Assembly (NCBI GenBank): GCA_028826165.1
Contig: JAPDFW010000103.1
Coordinates: forward strand, 449,501 to 513,500
Reading direction: 5' to 3'
DNA: 64,000 nt
Origin: Anaeramoeba ignava
Taxonomy: Eukaryota; Metamonada; Anaeramoebidae
The notes below the pieces were generated by a model. The model had not been told where the DNA came from. It searched no databases and saw only the letters and a list, made by a program, of their open reading frames with translations. Both the position numbers and the translations under genes were made by a program. This document shows, in pieces, positions 23,579 through 36,900 of this stretch. The number at the start of each line of letters is the position of its first letter. Within the stretch, counting starts at the first letter, position 1.

Positions 23579-26500
23579 ATGAATTGTTGCAAAACTGTAA
23601 AATTTAAATTTAAAAATCAAATTAAAATTCAAATGAAATTAAATTTTTTCAATTCTTTATCCAAAAGAAATCAAGAAATTCAAAAACTAGAATTATTTAT
23701 ATAAATGATATCGAAAAAAACAGAGATTTTATTAAAAACAAAGTTCATAACTCAAAATACACTTTAATTAATTTCCTTCCCAAAAATTTATTTGAACAAT
23801 TTTCGTAAGAAATAAGAAATAAGAAATAAGAAATAAGTGATAAAAAAATGTATTTATATCAATAATTTTTTAATTGATTCTTTTATTTCTAAAATAAAGA
23901 CGATTTATGAATCAATATTTTCTTTTTGTTGCTTGTCTTCAATTATGGAAAGAAATTACACCAGGTTTGCATCTTTTTTCACAAGAAAATTAATTTAAGT
24001 ATTAATTTAAATATTAATTTAAATATTAATTTAAATATTGATTTAAATATTTATTTAAATATTGATTTAAATATTGATTTAAAAATTAATTTAAATATTA
24101 ATTTAAATATTGATTTAAATATTTATTTAAATATTGATTTAAATATTGATTTAAAAATTAATTTAAATATTGATTTAAATATTTATTTAAATATTGAATT
24201 AAATATTGATTTAAATATTTGAATTAAATATTGATTTAAAAATTTAAATTGATTTTAAACTGATTTAAATATTGATTTAAATATTGATTTAAATATTGAT
24301 TTTAAATATTGATTTAAATATTGATTTAAATATTGATTTAAATATTGATTTAAATATTGATTTAAATATTTATTTAAATATTGATTTAAATATTTATTTA
24401 AAAATTAATTTAAATATTAATTTAAATATTGATTTAAATATTGAATTAAATATTTATTTAAATATTGATTTAAATATTTATTTAAAAATTAATTTAAATA
24501 TTAATTTAAAATATTATTGGATTTAAATATTTGATTTAAATATTGATTTAAATATTGATTTTAAATATTGATTTAAATATTGATTTAAATATTGATTTAA
24601 ATATTGATTTTAAATATTTTTTAAATATTGATTTTAAATATTGATTTTAAATATTGATTTAAAAATTAATTTAAATATTAATTTAAATATTTGATTTAAA
24701 TATTGATTTTAAATATTGATTTTAAAAATTGATTTAAATATTGATTTAAATATTTATTTAAATATTGATTTAAATATTTATTTAAATATTGATTTAAATA
24801 TTTATTTAAAAATTAATTTAAATATTGATTTTAAATATTAATTTAAATATTTATTTAAATATTTATTTTAAATATTTATTTAAATATTTATTTAAATATT
24901 TATTTAAATATTGATTTAAATATTGATTTAAATATTGATTTAAATATTGATTTAAAAATTAATTTAAATATTGATTTAAATATTGATTTAAAATATTGAT
25001 TTAAATATTGATTTAAAAATTGATTTAAATATTGATTTAAATATTTATTTAAATATTGATTTAAAAATTGAATTAAATATTGAATTAAATATTGATTTAA
25101 ATATTTGAATTAAATATTGATTTAAATATTTGAATTAAATATTGATTTAAATATTTGAATTAAATATTGATTTAAATATTTGAATTAAATATTGATTTAA
25201 ATATTGATTTAAATATTAATTTAAATATTGATTTAAATATTGATTTAAATATTGATTTAAATATTGATTTAAATATTGATTTAAATATTGATTTAAATAT
25301 TGATTTAAATATTTATTTAAATATTGATTTAAATATTTATTTAAATATTTATTTAAATATTGATTTAAATATTAATTTAAAAATTAATTTAAATATTGAT
25401 TTAAAAATTGATTTAAATATTGATTTAAAAAATGAATTAGTCAACCCAATGACTACTTGGATTCCTTTAATTGTGATTTTTTTAATTGCTGCTATAAAGG
25501 AAGGAATTGACGATTATTTTCGTCATCGTGCTGATAAAATAGCAAATGAAAGAATTTATCATGTAATTAGAAATGGAAATCCAATTAATATTCATTCCCA
25601 GGAAATAAGTGTTGGGGATGTTGTTTATCTTCAAGAAAACGATGAAATTCCTTGTGATTTAGTTTTACTTTCTTCAAGTGAAATGAATGGTGATTGTTAT
25701 ATTCAAACAGCGAATATTGATGGAGAAACTGATTTAAAACAAAGAACATCTCCAGTTCAAACACGCAACTTGACAAATGATTCAGAAATTGGGGATTTAT
25801 CTGTATTTTTACCATTTAAACAAAGATCTGATTCTATTTTTATTCAATATTTTTCTAAATTATCCAAATTTTTTTATCAATTAAGGGAATTGTTGAATGC
25901 TCAATCCCAAATCAAGAAATTTACAAGTTTGATTCCAGAATAAAATTTTCCGAACAATCCCAGGAATTTATCTCTTTATCACATGAACAATTATTATTAC
26001 AAACAACCATTTTGAAAAATACTGATTTTGTTTATGGATTAGCAGTTTATACAGGAAATCAAACTAAATTTGGGATGAATAAAACAAAAACACCCACCAA
26101 ATGGACAAAATTGGATAAGAAAATTAATCGCACAACAATGTTCATATTTGGATTACAGTTTATTTTAGTTGTTATTTTTGGAGTAATTGGATCACTTTGG
26201 AAAAAAAATCATGGAAAAAAAGTAAACAAATTTGAAAATAAAAATAAAAATAAAAATTTAATTCAAATTCAAATTCAAATTCAAATCCAAATCAAAATCA
26301 AATCTAAATTCAAATTCAAAATCAAATTCAAATTCAAAATCTAATCAAATTCAAATTCAAATTCAAATTCAAATTCAAATTCAAAAATCAAAATTTAATT
26401 CAAATTCAAATCCAAATCCAAATTCAAATCCAAATCAAAATTTAATTCAAAAATTTAATTCAAATCCAAATTCAAATTCAAAAATCAAATTCAAATTCAA

Positions 26501-29500
26501 ATTCAAAAATCAAATCCAAATCAAAATTTAATTCAAATTCAAATTCAAATTCAAATTCAAATCCAATTCAAATTCAAATCAAAATTTAATTCAAAAATCT
26601 AATTCAAATCAAATTCAAAAATCAAATTCAAATTCAAAAATCAAATTCAAATTCAAATTCAAATTCAAATTCAAATTCAAAAATCAAATTCAAATTCAAA
26701 TTCAAATTCAAATCCAAAATCAAAATAAAAATAAAAATTTAATTCAAATTCAAATCAAAATTTAATTCAAATCAAAATTTAATTCAAAAATTTAATTCAA
26801 ATTCAATTTCAAAAATAAAATAAGTATTCATATCTCGCATATCCAGATTCAGAACCATTTTATCAAGTTTTTATAATTCCCCTCCGATTTTTTCTATTGA
26901 TGAGTTATATGATTCCCATTTCTTTAAAAGTCACACTTGATATTTGCAAATATTTTTATGCACTTTTTATTAATTGGGATCTTTCTCTCTGGGATTCAGA
27001 AAGAAATATTCCTGCAAATGCAGCAAATACAGCAATAAGTGAAGATTTGGGACAGATTGAATATATATTCTCTGATAAAACTGGTACACTTACTGAAAAT
27101 ATCATGATGTTAAAGCAGTGCTCAATTAATGGTTTTGTTTATGGAAAAGCAACATTAGAAGATGATCCAAAAATTCAAAGATTTATCAAGAATAACGATC
27201 AATATATTAATCGAGGAAAAAATTATGAGATTTCAATATATAGTTCAACAACTAGTGATTTGAATGATTTAGATAATAATTTGAATGATTTAGATAATGA
27301 TTTGAATGATTTAGATAATGATTTGAATGATTTAGATAATGATTTGAATGATTTAGATAATAATTTGAATGATTTAGATAATAATTTCAATGATTTAGAT
27401 AATAATTTCAATCAAAATATCATTCAAAATGTTGATTCAATCAATTCTTCAAAAATTGACCAAGATCCATTTCTTTTTTTCCAATTTTTCCGAATTCTTG
27501 CTTTATGTAACACAGTAATTCCTCACGAAAAGTATTCATTCAAAAATTTACTTCACATTTCAAAATAACATTTCAAAATAATTTTTCATTTTTCATTTTT
27601 AATTTTTTTTTTCACAAATTTAGTTCTGATAATAATTTAATCACTTATCGTTCAAATTCTCCAGATGAATATGCACTTGTTACATCTGCAAATTCACTTG
27701 GATTTTCTTTAAAATTTCGTGATTCTGATAATATTGAATTAAATATTCAAGGAAAACCTGAAAATTATGAGATTATTCAATTATTGAGATTTACAAGCGA
27801 AAGAAAAAGGATGTCAATTTTACTTCGGAATCGAAATACAAACAAGATTTATTTATTTACAAAAGGAGCAGATGAAGTTATTCTTCCTCGTCTTCTTGAA
27901 GGTAAAAAAAAAAAAGTGGAACAAAAAAAAAAGCAAAAAAAAAGTGGAATAAAAAAAAAATTTTTTTCTTTCAAAAGGACAAAAACTTGAAACATCTCTT
28001 GCACATCTTGATTCTTTTGCCCAATCAGGATTAAGAACTCTTTGCTGTGCTTATCGAGAGTTAAGTAATATGGAACTGAGATCATTTCTTCAATCATATA
28101 AACAAGCAAATGTACAAATTGAATCGAGAGATGAATCATTAAATGAAGTTTATGAAATGATTGAAAAAAAATTAATTTTTTGTGGAATTACTGCAATTGA
28201 GGATAAACTTCAACAAGAAGTTCCTTCTACAATCAAAACATTTCGAAATATTGGAATCAAAATATGGATGTTAACTGGAGATAAATATAAAACAGCACTT
28301 CAAATTGCAACTTCATGTAATCTGATTTCTTCAGATCATAATTTAGTGAAAATTGAAGGAAAAACAAATTCAGAAATTGAAGAGTCAATTATTCAAGGAA
28401 TTAAAATAAATCAAAGGGAATTAACTCATAAACAATTTGATGTTATTATTGAAGGAAATATTCTTGATATTGTTCTTGAATTTTTTTCTCAGTCTTTTTT
28501 AGAATTAACTTTGAAAGCAAGTTCCGTTATTTGTTGCAGAACAACTCCTCATCAAAAGGCACTTGTAGTGAAATTAGTGAAAAGTACTGGAGTAATGACT
28601 TTAGCTATTGGTGATGGAGGAAATGATGTTTCCATGATCAATGTATTTAAAAATTAAAATTAAAATCAAAATTAAAATTAAAATTAAAATTAAAATTAAA
28701 ATCAAAATCAAAATCAAAATCAAAATCAAAATTAAAATTAAAATCAAAATCAAAATTTAAATCAAAAATTAAAATCAAAATTAAAATCAAAATCAAAATC
28801 AAAATCAAAATCAAAATCAAAATCAAAATCAAAATTAAAATTAAAATTAAAATTAAAATTAAAAATTAAAATCAAAATCAAAATCAAAATCAAAATCAAA
28901 AATCAAAATCAAAATCAAAATCAAAATCAAAATCAAAATCAAAATCAAAATCAAAATCAAAATCAAAATCAAAATCAAAATTAAAATCAAAATCAAAATC
29001 AAAATCAAAATCAAAATTAAAATCAAAATCAAAATTAAAAATCAAAATCAAAATTAAAATCAAAATTTAAATCAAAATCAAAATCAAAATTAAAAATCAA
29101 AATCAAAAATCAAAATCAAAATCAAAATTAAAATTAAAATTAAAATCAAAAATTAAAATCAAAATCAAAATCAAAATTAAATTTTTATAAAATAAAAATC
29201 AAAAATTAAAATTAAAATTAAAATCAAAATTAAAATCAATTATATAAAATTTAAAATCAAAATTAAAATCAAAATTAAAATTAAAATTAAAATTAAAATC
29301 AAAATCAAAAATCAAGTTCAATAATAAAATAAAAAATCAAAATCAAAAAATCAAAATCAAAAAAATTAAAATCAATATTGAAAAATCAAAATTAAAATCA
29401 AAATCAAAATTAAAAATCAAAATCAACTTTTTTAAATCAAAAATTAAATTTTAATTCGAAAAATCAAAATTCAAATTTTTCAAAAAAAATTAAAATCAAA

Positions 29501-30856
29501 ATTAAAATCAAAATCAAAATCAAAATCAAAATTATCAAAATTAAAATCAAAATTAAAATCAAAATTAAAATTAAAATCAAAATCAAAATTAAAATTAAAA
29601 TTTAAATCAAAATCAAAATTAAAATCAAAATCAAAATCAAAATTTAAATCAATATCAAAATTAAAATTTAAAATTTAATTCAGGAAGCTCATGTAGGTGT
29701 TGGTATCGTTGGCAGAGAAGGACTTCAAGCATCTAGAGCTGCAGATTATTCAATTTCACAATTTAAATTTCTCAAAAGACTCTTACTTATTCATGGAAGA
29801 TTATCAAATTACAGAACATCATTAATAGCACAATATTCATTTTACAAAAACATCTTGTTCTGTTTTATCCAAATTTTATTCTCATTTTGGTCTGGTTTTT
29901 CTGGATCATCATTTTTCAGTAGTTATTCAGTTACAGGATACAATGCAATATTTACAGCTTTTCCAGTTTTTGTTTTCATTTTGGAACAAGATGTTACATC
30001 AGATAGTGTTTATTTAAATTCCTATTTATATCACGATAGTCAAAGTGGGAGATTTTATAATAAAAGAACCGTTTTTTGGTGGATTATTCGCGCACTATAT
30101 CAAGCATTTGTAATCATGCTTTTCTCAGTTTTTGTTTATCAAAAATATGCCAATCCACATGATCTCAGTGGTGCAGATCAATTAACAGCAAGTATATCTG
30201 CATACACCTTATTGATTATAGTTCAAACACTGACAATTTGTTTTGAATCCAAATTTTTCACCTTTTATCATTCACTTATAATTTCAATTATTCTTATCGT
30301 TTACTATCTTCTTACCACAATTGTGAATCTTTTCCCCAACAATCAACTGTATAACATTTTCTTCCGAATGTTTCAAGATCCTGTTCACTGGCTCTTTTTA
30401 TTTCTTGGTAGTTTTATTGCATTAGCACCTGTGATATTTATTAAATACTGGCTTTTCCAATATTCTCCAACAAGATCCGATTTTGTTCGTTTTACAGAAA
30501 TCTCTAAAAAAAAGCATGGTCAACCAGTCAATTTAGCAGATCGCCAACAAATTGAAACTTTTGATTTGGATTATTCGTTCAAAATTGCACCTTCTTATTC
30601 AAGTGCTGATTTTGCTGATTTTGGATTTTGTAGTCCTTGTTTTGATTGTTTTGATTGTCGTAAAGATTATCATAGTCTTGTTCCTAGCGATTCCTTATCA
30701 AATCTTGCAAGTATTCAACCTAGAAATAGATCTGAAAAGAAAAATAAATTTTGTTATAAAAAATCCAAAAACAAAATTGATGAGAAAATCACTTTACCTA
30801 TTTTACAAACTGATTCAGTTGAAAGTTTAAGTTTTAGTGATTTTGAAAATAAATAA
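23579..30856 (+). CDS. P4-type ATPase (phospholipid flippase)
   Basis: Predicted aminophospholipid flippase catalytic subunit. Model: join(23579..23596,23668..23804,23900..23964,25441..25802,25886..26221,26825..27531,27624..27901,27978..28642,29684..30856), 3741 nt, 1246 aa, in frame throughout. Signatures in order: RIIYINDIEKN, NFLPKNLFEQFSRF, WKEITPVNPMTTWIPL, NIDGETDLKQRT, VECSIPNQEIYKFDS, phosphorylation site DKTGTLT (D390), YRSNSPDE, FTKGADEVILPRLLE, GDGGNDVSMINEAHVGVGI, then six hydrophobic segments and a Ser/Lys-rich tail. An (NDLDNN/D)n insert lies after DKTGTLT. Three introns (23965-25440, 26222-26824, 28643-29683) are 0.6-1.5 kb of pure short repeat; the rest are 71-95 bp. Exon 1 encodes only six residues (MNCCKT); it is the weakest part but joins in frame. 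P4-ATPases usually work with a CDC50 partner, which is not in this window. Confidence 0.93.
23995..25436. repeat. 12-nt repeat (ATTGATTTAAAT) filling P4-ATPase intron 3
   Basis: About 120 copies of a 12-mer, ATTGATTTAAAT, with ATTTATTTAAAT and ATTAATTTAAAT variants, occupy nearly the whole 1476-bp intron (23965-25440). ATTTAAAT is palindromic and recurs every 12 nt. Occasional 1-nt slips occur. Confidence 0.95.
26232..26818. repeat. AAATTC-type hexamer repeat in P4-ATPase intron 5
   Basis: Imperfect period-6 repeat of AAATTC/AAATCC with interspersed AAAATTTAATTC. It fills the 603-bp intron 26222-26824. Confidence 0.9.
28650..29680. repeat. AAAATC/AAAATT hexamer repeat in P4-ATPase intron 8
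   Basis: Fills the 1041-bp intron 28643-29683, which splits the conserved hinge motif GDGGNDVSMIN|EAHVGVG. The repeat decays toward the 3' end but stays recognisable. Confidence 0.92.
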
Positions 30857-30921
30857 GTTTTTTTTTTCTCAATTCAATTCAATTCATTTTTTTCATTTTA
30901 TTTCATTTCTTTTTTTTTTTT

Positions 30922-32919
30922 ATGAATTTATTTATTTATCAATTTTGTCAAAAAAAAGAAGATCAAGAAACTAATCCTATTTATTTGACTCAAATGTCTT
31001 TTTCTTCTTTTTATGAAGAAATGAAGAAAAAATTCCCAGATATTCCTTTACAAAATTGGGTTAAAAGAAGTCAATCAAACACAACTTTTCCAGTAGTTTT
31101 TCGAATTTCAGTTAAAAAATTTTATGAAGAAAATGAAAGAAATAAAGAAAATGTAAATTAAAATTCATTTATAAAATTAAAATTCATTTATAAAATTAAA
31201 ATTCATTTATAAAATTAAAATTCATTTATAAAATTAAAATTATTTTATAAAAAGTATTTTGAGAAACTTCCAAAAAAAATTAAATCTGAACTTTTTAAAT
31301 TTGAAAAACCAAATCAAATGAAATTTTATGGAAATTGTCCAAATAGAATTGGTGAATCAAAAAATGAACTTAGAAGTTTGGAAGTTATTTATTATGGATT
31401 TGTTTCAATTGAAGAAAATTTAAATCAAAATCAAAATCAAAATCAAAATCAAAATTTAAATTCAAATCAAAATCAAAATTTAAATCAAAATCAAAATCAA
31501 AATGAAAATGAAAATGAAAATCAAAATCAAAATCAAAATCAAAATCAAAATCAAAATCAAAATCAAAATCAAAATCAAAATCAAAATGAAAATGAAAATG
31601 AAAATCAAAATTCAAATCAAAATCAAAATCAAAATCAAAATCAAAATCAAAATCAAAATCAAAATCAAAATCAAAATTCAAATCAAAATCAAAATCAAAA
31701 TCAAAATCAAAATTTAAATCAAAATCAAAATATGACTTTTATTGTTAAAGAACGTGGAAATTTTACTTTAAATTCACTTCAACACATGACTTTAAGTATT
31801 AAATCTAAAAATAGAGAAATAGAACAAATGATCCTTGATTATGAAAAAAAAGAACCAAAAAATTTCTCAACTGGATCACCTTTATTAATGTTTTTTAATG
31901 GCATAACAACTGCTCAATTTAGTGGAGGATTTCGTTTAATTTATGAAGCATTTTTTCCTGAAGAATTTCCTATTGAAAAAGTTCGGAAATTAACTCTTTT
32001 AATTCACAAACAAAATGAATCACTTGAACTTTTATCACCAATAGTATATGAATTTTTAACAGAAGAAAAAATGCAACCTTTCTTAGAAAATTTGCAAGAC
32101 ATTTTCCAAAAATCACAAATATCTGTGATTCAACTTTTTCAATCATTTCCAACTTTCCAAATTTGTCAAGATTTTCTTGGATTATTCCAAAATCAAGAAT
32201 TAACAAATATTCAAATTTCTGTTAAAGATGGAATAGTATCTGCTCATCAAGAAATTCTCAAATTGAGATTAGAATCATATTATGAAAAAACTATAAAAAC
32301 ATTGAAAAAATTTACTAAATTTGAAGCAGAAAATTTTTTGGGTCATTTTGTTTATTCAGGAATTGATGTTGATTTGATTCCTGATGGGATTTTTTATAAG
32401 GAAATTTATAGATCCCAGCCTTTCTATTCAAATTTTGGTTATAATTATCTTTCTAAAGAGCAATATCAAGCAATACTTGATTTAGTTAAAGAAATTGGAT
32501 TTGATTCTGATTGGATCAAAAGAAAAAAAGGAAGATCAGGAATTTTGAAAGATTTAAACTTGCTTTATTCAAATGAAAGTAATAAAGATTTCACATTAAT
32601 TTCGAATGGAGTTTCTATTAAAGCCCATAAGATTATTTTGTTTGCTCGAAGTAATTTATTTCGAGGAATGTTTTTATCAGTTAATGATTCAAGTGATTTG
32701 GTTCATGATTTAAGTTCAAAATCAAGTGATTCAATTTCAGCTTTGATTCGATATATTTATTTGGATGAATTTGATTCATCAAGTTTGAATATTGATCAAA
32801 TTTTTGAATTGGAAGATTTGGTTGAATATTATCAACTTGGGTTTTCTTCTTTGAATTCACCAGTTGATTCTTTTAATTTTAGGTTAAAGAAATGTTTAAA
32901 ACAAATTAAGGAAAAATAA
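30922..32919 (+). CDS. BTB/POZ domain protein with Asn-Gln repeat
   Basis: Model: join(30922..31152,31255..32919), 631 aa. The 102-bp intron (31153-31254) consists of four copies of ATTCATTTATAAAATTAAA. Residues about 131-235 are an (NQ)n tract with NENE and NS variants. A degenerate BTB-like region is at about 385-445 (ISVKDGIVSAHQEILKLR), and a clear BTB domain at about 512-615 (DFTLISNGVSIKAHKIILFARSNLFRGM is its core region, at 32590-32670). BTB domains usually serve as dimerisation modules or Cullin-3 adaptors. It is a paralogue of the protein at 54766-55767, which has the same two-BTB layout. The N-terminal 120 residues are unrecognised. Confidence 0.85.
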
Positions 32920-33815
32920 TAATTTTAATAATAAATTTAATAATCAATTTAATAATAAATTTAATAATAAATTTAATAATAATTTAATAATAATTTTAAT
33001 AATAATTTTAATAATAATTTTAATAATAATTTAATAATAATTTTAATAATAATTTTAATAATAAATTTAATAATAATTTTAATAATTTTAATAATAATTT
33101 TAATAATAATTTTAATAATAATTTTAATAATAAATTTATTAATAATTTTAATAATTAATTTAATAATAATTTAATAATAATTTTAATAATAATTTTTAAT
33201 TATAATTTTAATAATAAATTTTAATAATAAATTTAATAATAATTTTAATAATAATTTTTAATAATAATTATAATAATAAATTTAATAATAATTTTAATAA
33301 TAATTTTAATAATAATTTTAATAATAATTTTAATAATAAATTTAATAATAATTTTTATTTATAATTTTAATAATAATTTTAATAATAAATTTAATAATAA
33401 TTTTAATAATAAATTTAATACTAAATTTTAATAATAATTTTAATAATAAATTTAATAATAAATTTAATAATAATTTTAATAATAATTTTAATAATAATTT
33501 AATAATAATTTTAATATTAAATTTAATAATAAATTTAATAATAAATTAAATAATAAATTTAATAATAAATTTAATAATAAATTTAATAATAATTTAATAA
33601 TAAATTTAATAATAAATTTTAATAATAAATTTTAATAATAATTTTAATAATAATTTTAATAATAAATTTAATAATAAATTTAATAATAATTTTAATAATA
33701 ATTTTAATAATAATTTTAATAATAATTTTAATAATAATTTTAATAATAAATTTAATAATAATTTTAATAATAATTTTAATAATAAATTTAATAATTTAAT
33801 AAATTTAATAATCTT
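32920..33815. repeat. 12-nt repeat (AATAATTTTAAT) between BTB and ABC genes
   Basis: About 70 copies of AATAATTTTAAT/AATAAATTTAAT with occasional truncated units. It starts at the BTB stop codon. Shadow ORFs on the minus strand (Leu-Lys repeats) are not genes. The last 90 bp before 33909 is a T-rich promoter-like tract. Confidence 0.92.
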
Positions 33816-33908
33816 ATTAATAAAAAAAATTCTTTTTGAAAATTTTTTTTTTTTCATTTTTTTCATTTTTTTTTTCTTAATAATTCTCATAAATATTTTT
33901 TTAGTTTT

Positions 33909-36900
33909 ATGAAAGATAATCAAAACCAAAAATATGAAAAATTATTAGAATCAACAGATTCTGATTTTGATTTAAATTGTTTTACTGAAGAAAAGCAATT
34001 GAATTCAAAAGCGAAAGAAAAATCAAGAAAACCTGAAGAAGTTTACAAATTCAACATAAAATTTATCAAGAGATTTTTCCAATTAATATATTATATAAAT
34101 AAACCAAGATCATATTTAAAAATAGTATTGATTTTCTTACTTCTTGGTGCTTCATTAGGAAATCAAATATTAGGATATCATGTTGGAAAACTAGCTTCAA
34201 ATTATTATGAGGTTTTGCTTGATAAAGATTTGTCTCAATTTAAACATTTGATTTTATTATCTTTTTGGATGGTTTTTGCTATCGCAATTATTCTTGTTCT
34301 TCAAACTTTTTTTGCTGAGATTTTGGCTGTTGTTTGGAGACAAAAATTAACTTCTCAACTTCAAGAAGAAATGCTAATTAATAGAAGAGCTTATCAAATT
34401 ATTATTTTGGATAATAGAATCGATAACCCGTATGTTAATAATTTCTTTGTCAAGCAAAAAATATTTTTTTCTAATTTCAATTTATAATTAATTTTATAAT
34501 TAAATTCAAAATTAGATTTATAATTAATTTTCTAATTAAATATGTAATTATATTTATAATTAAATTTATAATTAAATTTACAATTAAATTTACAATTAAA
34601 TTTATAATTAAATTTATAATTAAATTTATAATTAAATTTATAATTAAATTTATAATTATATTTATAATTAAATTTATAATTAAATTTATAATTAAATTTA
34701 TAATTAAATTTATAATTAAATTTATAATTAAATTTATAATTAAATTTATAATTAAATTTATAATTAAATTTATAATTAAATTTATAATTAAATTTATAAT
34801 TAAATTTATAATTATATTTATAATTATATTTATAATTAAATTTATAATTATATTTATAATTAAATTTTAATTTATATTTATATTTATAATTAAATATGTA
34901 ATTTAAATATGTAATTAAATTTATAATTAAATTTATAATTATATTTATAATTAAATTTATAATTAAATTTATAATAAAATTTATAATTAAATTTATAATT
35001 AAATTTATAATTAAATTTATAATTAAATTTATAATTAAATTTATAATTAAATTTATAATTAAATTTATAATTAAATTTATAATTAAATTTATAATTAAAT
35101 TTATAATTAAATTTATAATTAAATTTATAATTATATTTATAATTAAATTTATAATTAAATTTATTTTTAAATTTATAATTAAATTTATAATTAAATTTAT
35201 AATTAAATTTATAATTAAATTTACAATTAAATTTATAATTAAATTTATAATTATATTTATAATTAAATTTATAATTAAATTTATAATTAAATTTATAATT
35301 ATATTTATAATTAAATTTATAATTAAATTTATAATTAAATTTATAATTAAATTTATAATTAAATTTATAATTAAATTTATAATTAAATTTATAATTAAAT
35401 TTATAATTAAATTTATAATTAAATTTATAATTAAATTTATAATTAAATTTATAATTATATTTATAATTAAATTTATAATTAAATTTATTTTATAATAAAA
35501 AATAGGGATCAACGAATAACTCAAGATGTAGATCGTTTTTCAACAACATCAACTACTGTTATGTCACAAATGATAGCAGTTCCTTTTATTATTATTTGGT
35601 ACACAATTAAATCCTTTATGGAACTTAGTTGGATTGGAATTTCTGTTTTTTATGGATTATTTCTTCTTGCTTCAATTTCAAATCAAACATTCCTTACAAA
35701 AATTGTAAATTATGTTTTTCAAAGAGAAAAATTAGAAGGAGATTTTCGATTTGCTCATGTTACAATAAGAAAAAATATTGAATCAATTACTTTATTTAGA
35801 GGAAATACATATGATAAATTAACAGTAAATGAAATTCTGCAAAATTTAATTAACATTCAAAAGAAGATTGTTTTTAGGCACATTCCCTTAAATTGTAGTA
35901 TGTATTCAAATTAAAATAATATTCAAATTAAATTAATATTCAAATTAATTAATTAATATTCAAATTAAATTAAATCAAATTAGATAATATTCAAATTAAA
36001 TAAAATTCAAATTAAATTAATATTCAAATTAAATTAATATTTAAATTAAATTAAATTAAATTAAATCAAATTAAATAATATTCAAATTAAATAAAATTCA
36101 AATTAAATTAATATTCAAATTAAATTAAATAATATTCAAATTAAATTAAATATTCAAATTAAATTAAATAATATTCAAATTAAATAATATTTAAATTAAA
36201 TTAAATAATATTCAAATTAAATAATATTTAAATTAAATTAATATTTAAATTAAATTAAATAATATTCAAATTAAATTAAATAATATTCAAATTAAATTAA
36301 ATAAAAATTCAAATTAAATTAATATTCAAATTAAATTAATATTTAAATTAAATTAAATAATATTCAAATTAAATTAAATAATATTCAAATTAAATAATAT
36401 TCAAATTAAATAATATTCAAATTAAATTAAATATTCAAATTAAATTAAATAATATTCAAATTAAATAATATTTAAATTAATTAATATTCAAATTAAATAA
36501 TATTCAAATTAATTAATATTTAAATTAAATTAATTAATATTCAAATTAAATAATATTCAAATTAAATTAAATTAAATAAAATTCAAATTAAATTAATATT
36601 CAAATTAAATTAAATAATATTCAAATTAAATAAAATTAAATTAAATTAATATTCAAATTAAAAAATTAAAATGAATTCTTCCTTCTAAATTCTTTGTTTT
36701 TTTTTATATCTTTTAGAGACCATACAAAACCAATTTTTTTATCATTTTCAAAAATTTAGTTTAATTCTTTGATTTTCAAAAATAGTTAGTGTGAATTTTT
36801 TTAATTATGTTTTTGCAATTATTGTTTATATTGTAATTGGAGTTTTAATATTTTCACATCATTTTCTGAATAACTCTTCAGATTCAGCACAAATATCTAA

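Noticed and set aside
25803-25885. Frameshift at the T-run 25869-25875 in the P4-ATPase
   Set aside because: An 83-bp intron with GTATTT donor and TTAAG acceptor restores the frame (GDLS|GIVECSIPNQ) without any sequence error.
34532-35524. 330-codon Ile/Asn/Leu ORF on the minus strand
   Set aside because: It lies wholly within the 12-nt repeat of a well-supported intron of the plus-strand ABC transporter.
36770-36772. Selenocysteine or readthrough TGA in the ABC transporter
   Set aside because: A 27-nt GT-AG segment removes the codon and restores alignment with ABCD proteins; TGA serves as the normal stop of the RecQ gene.
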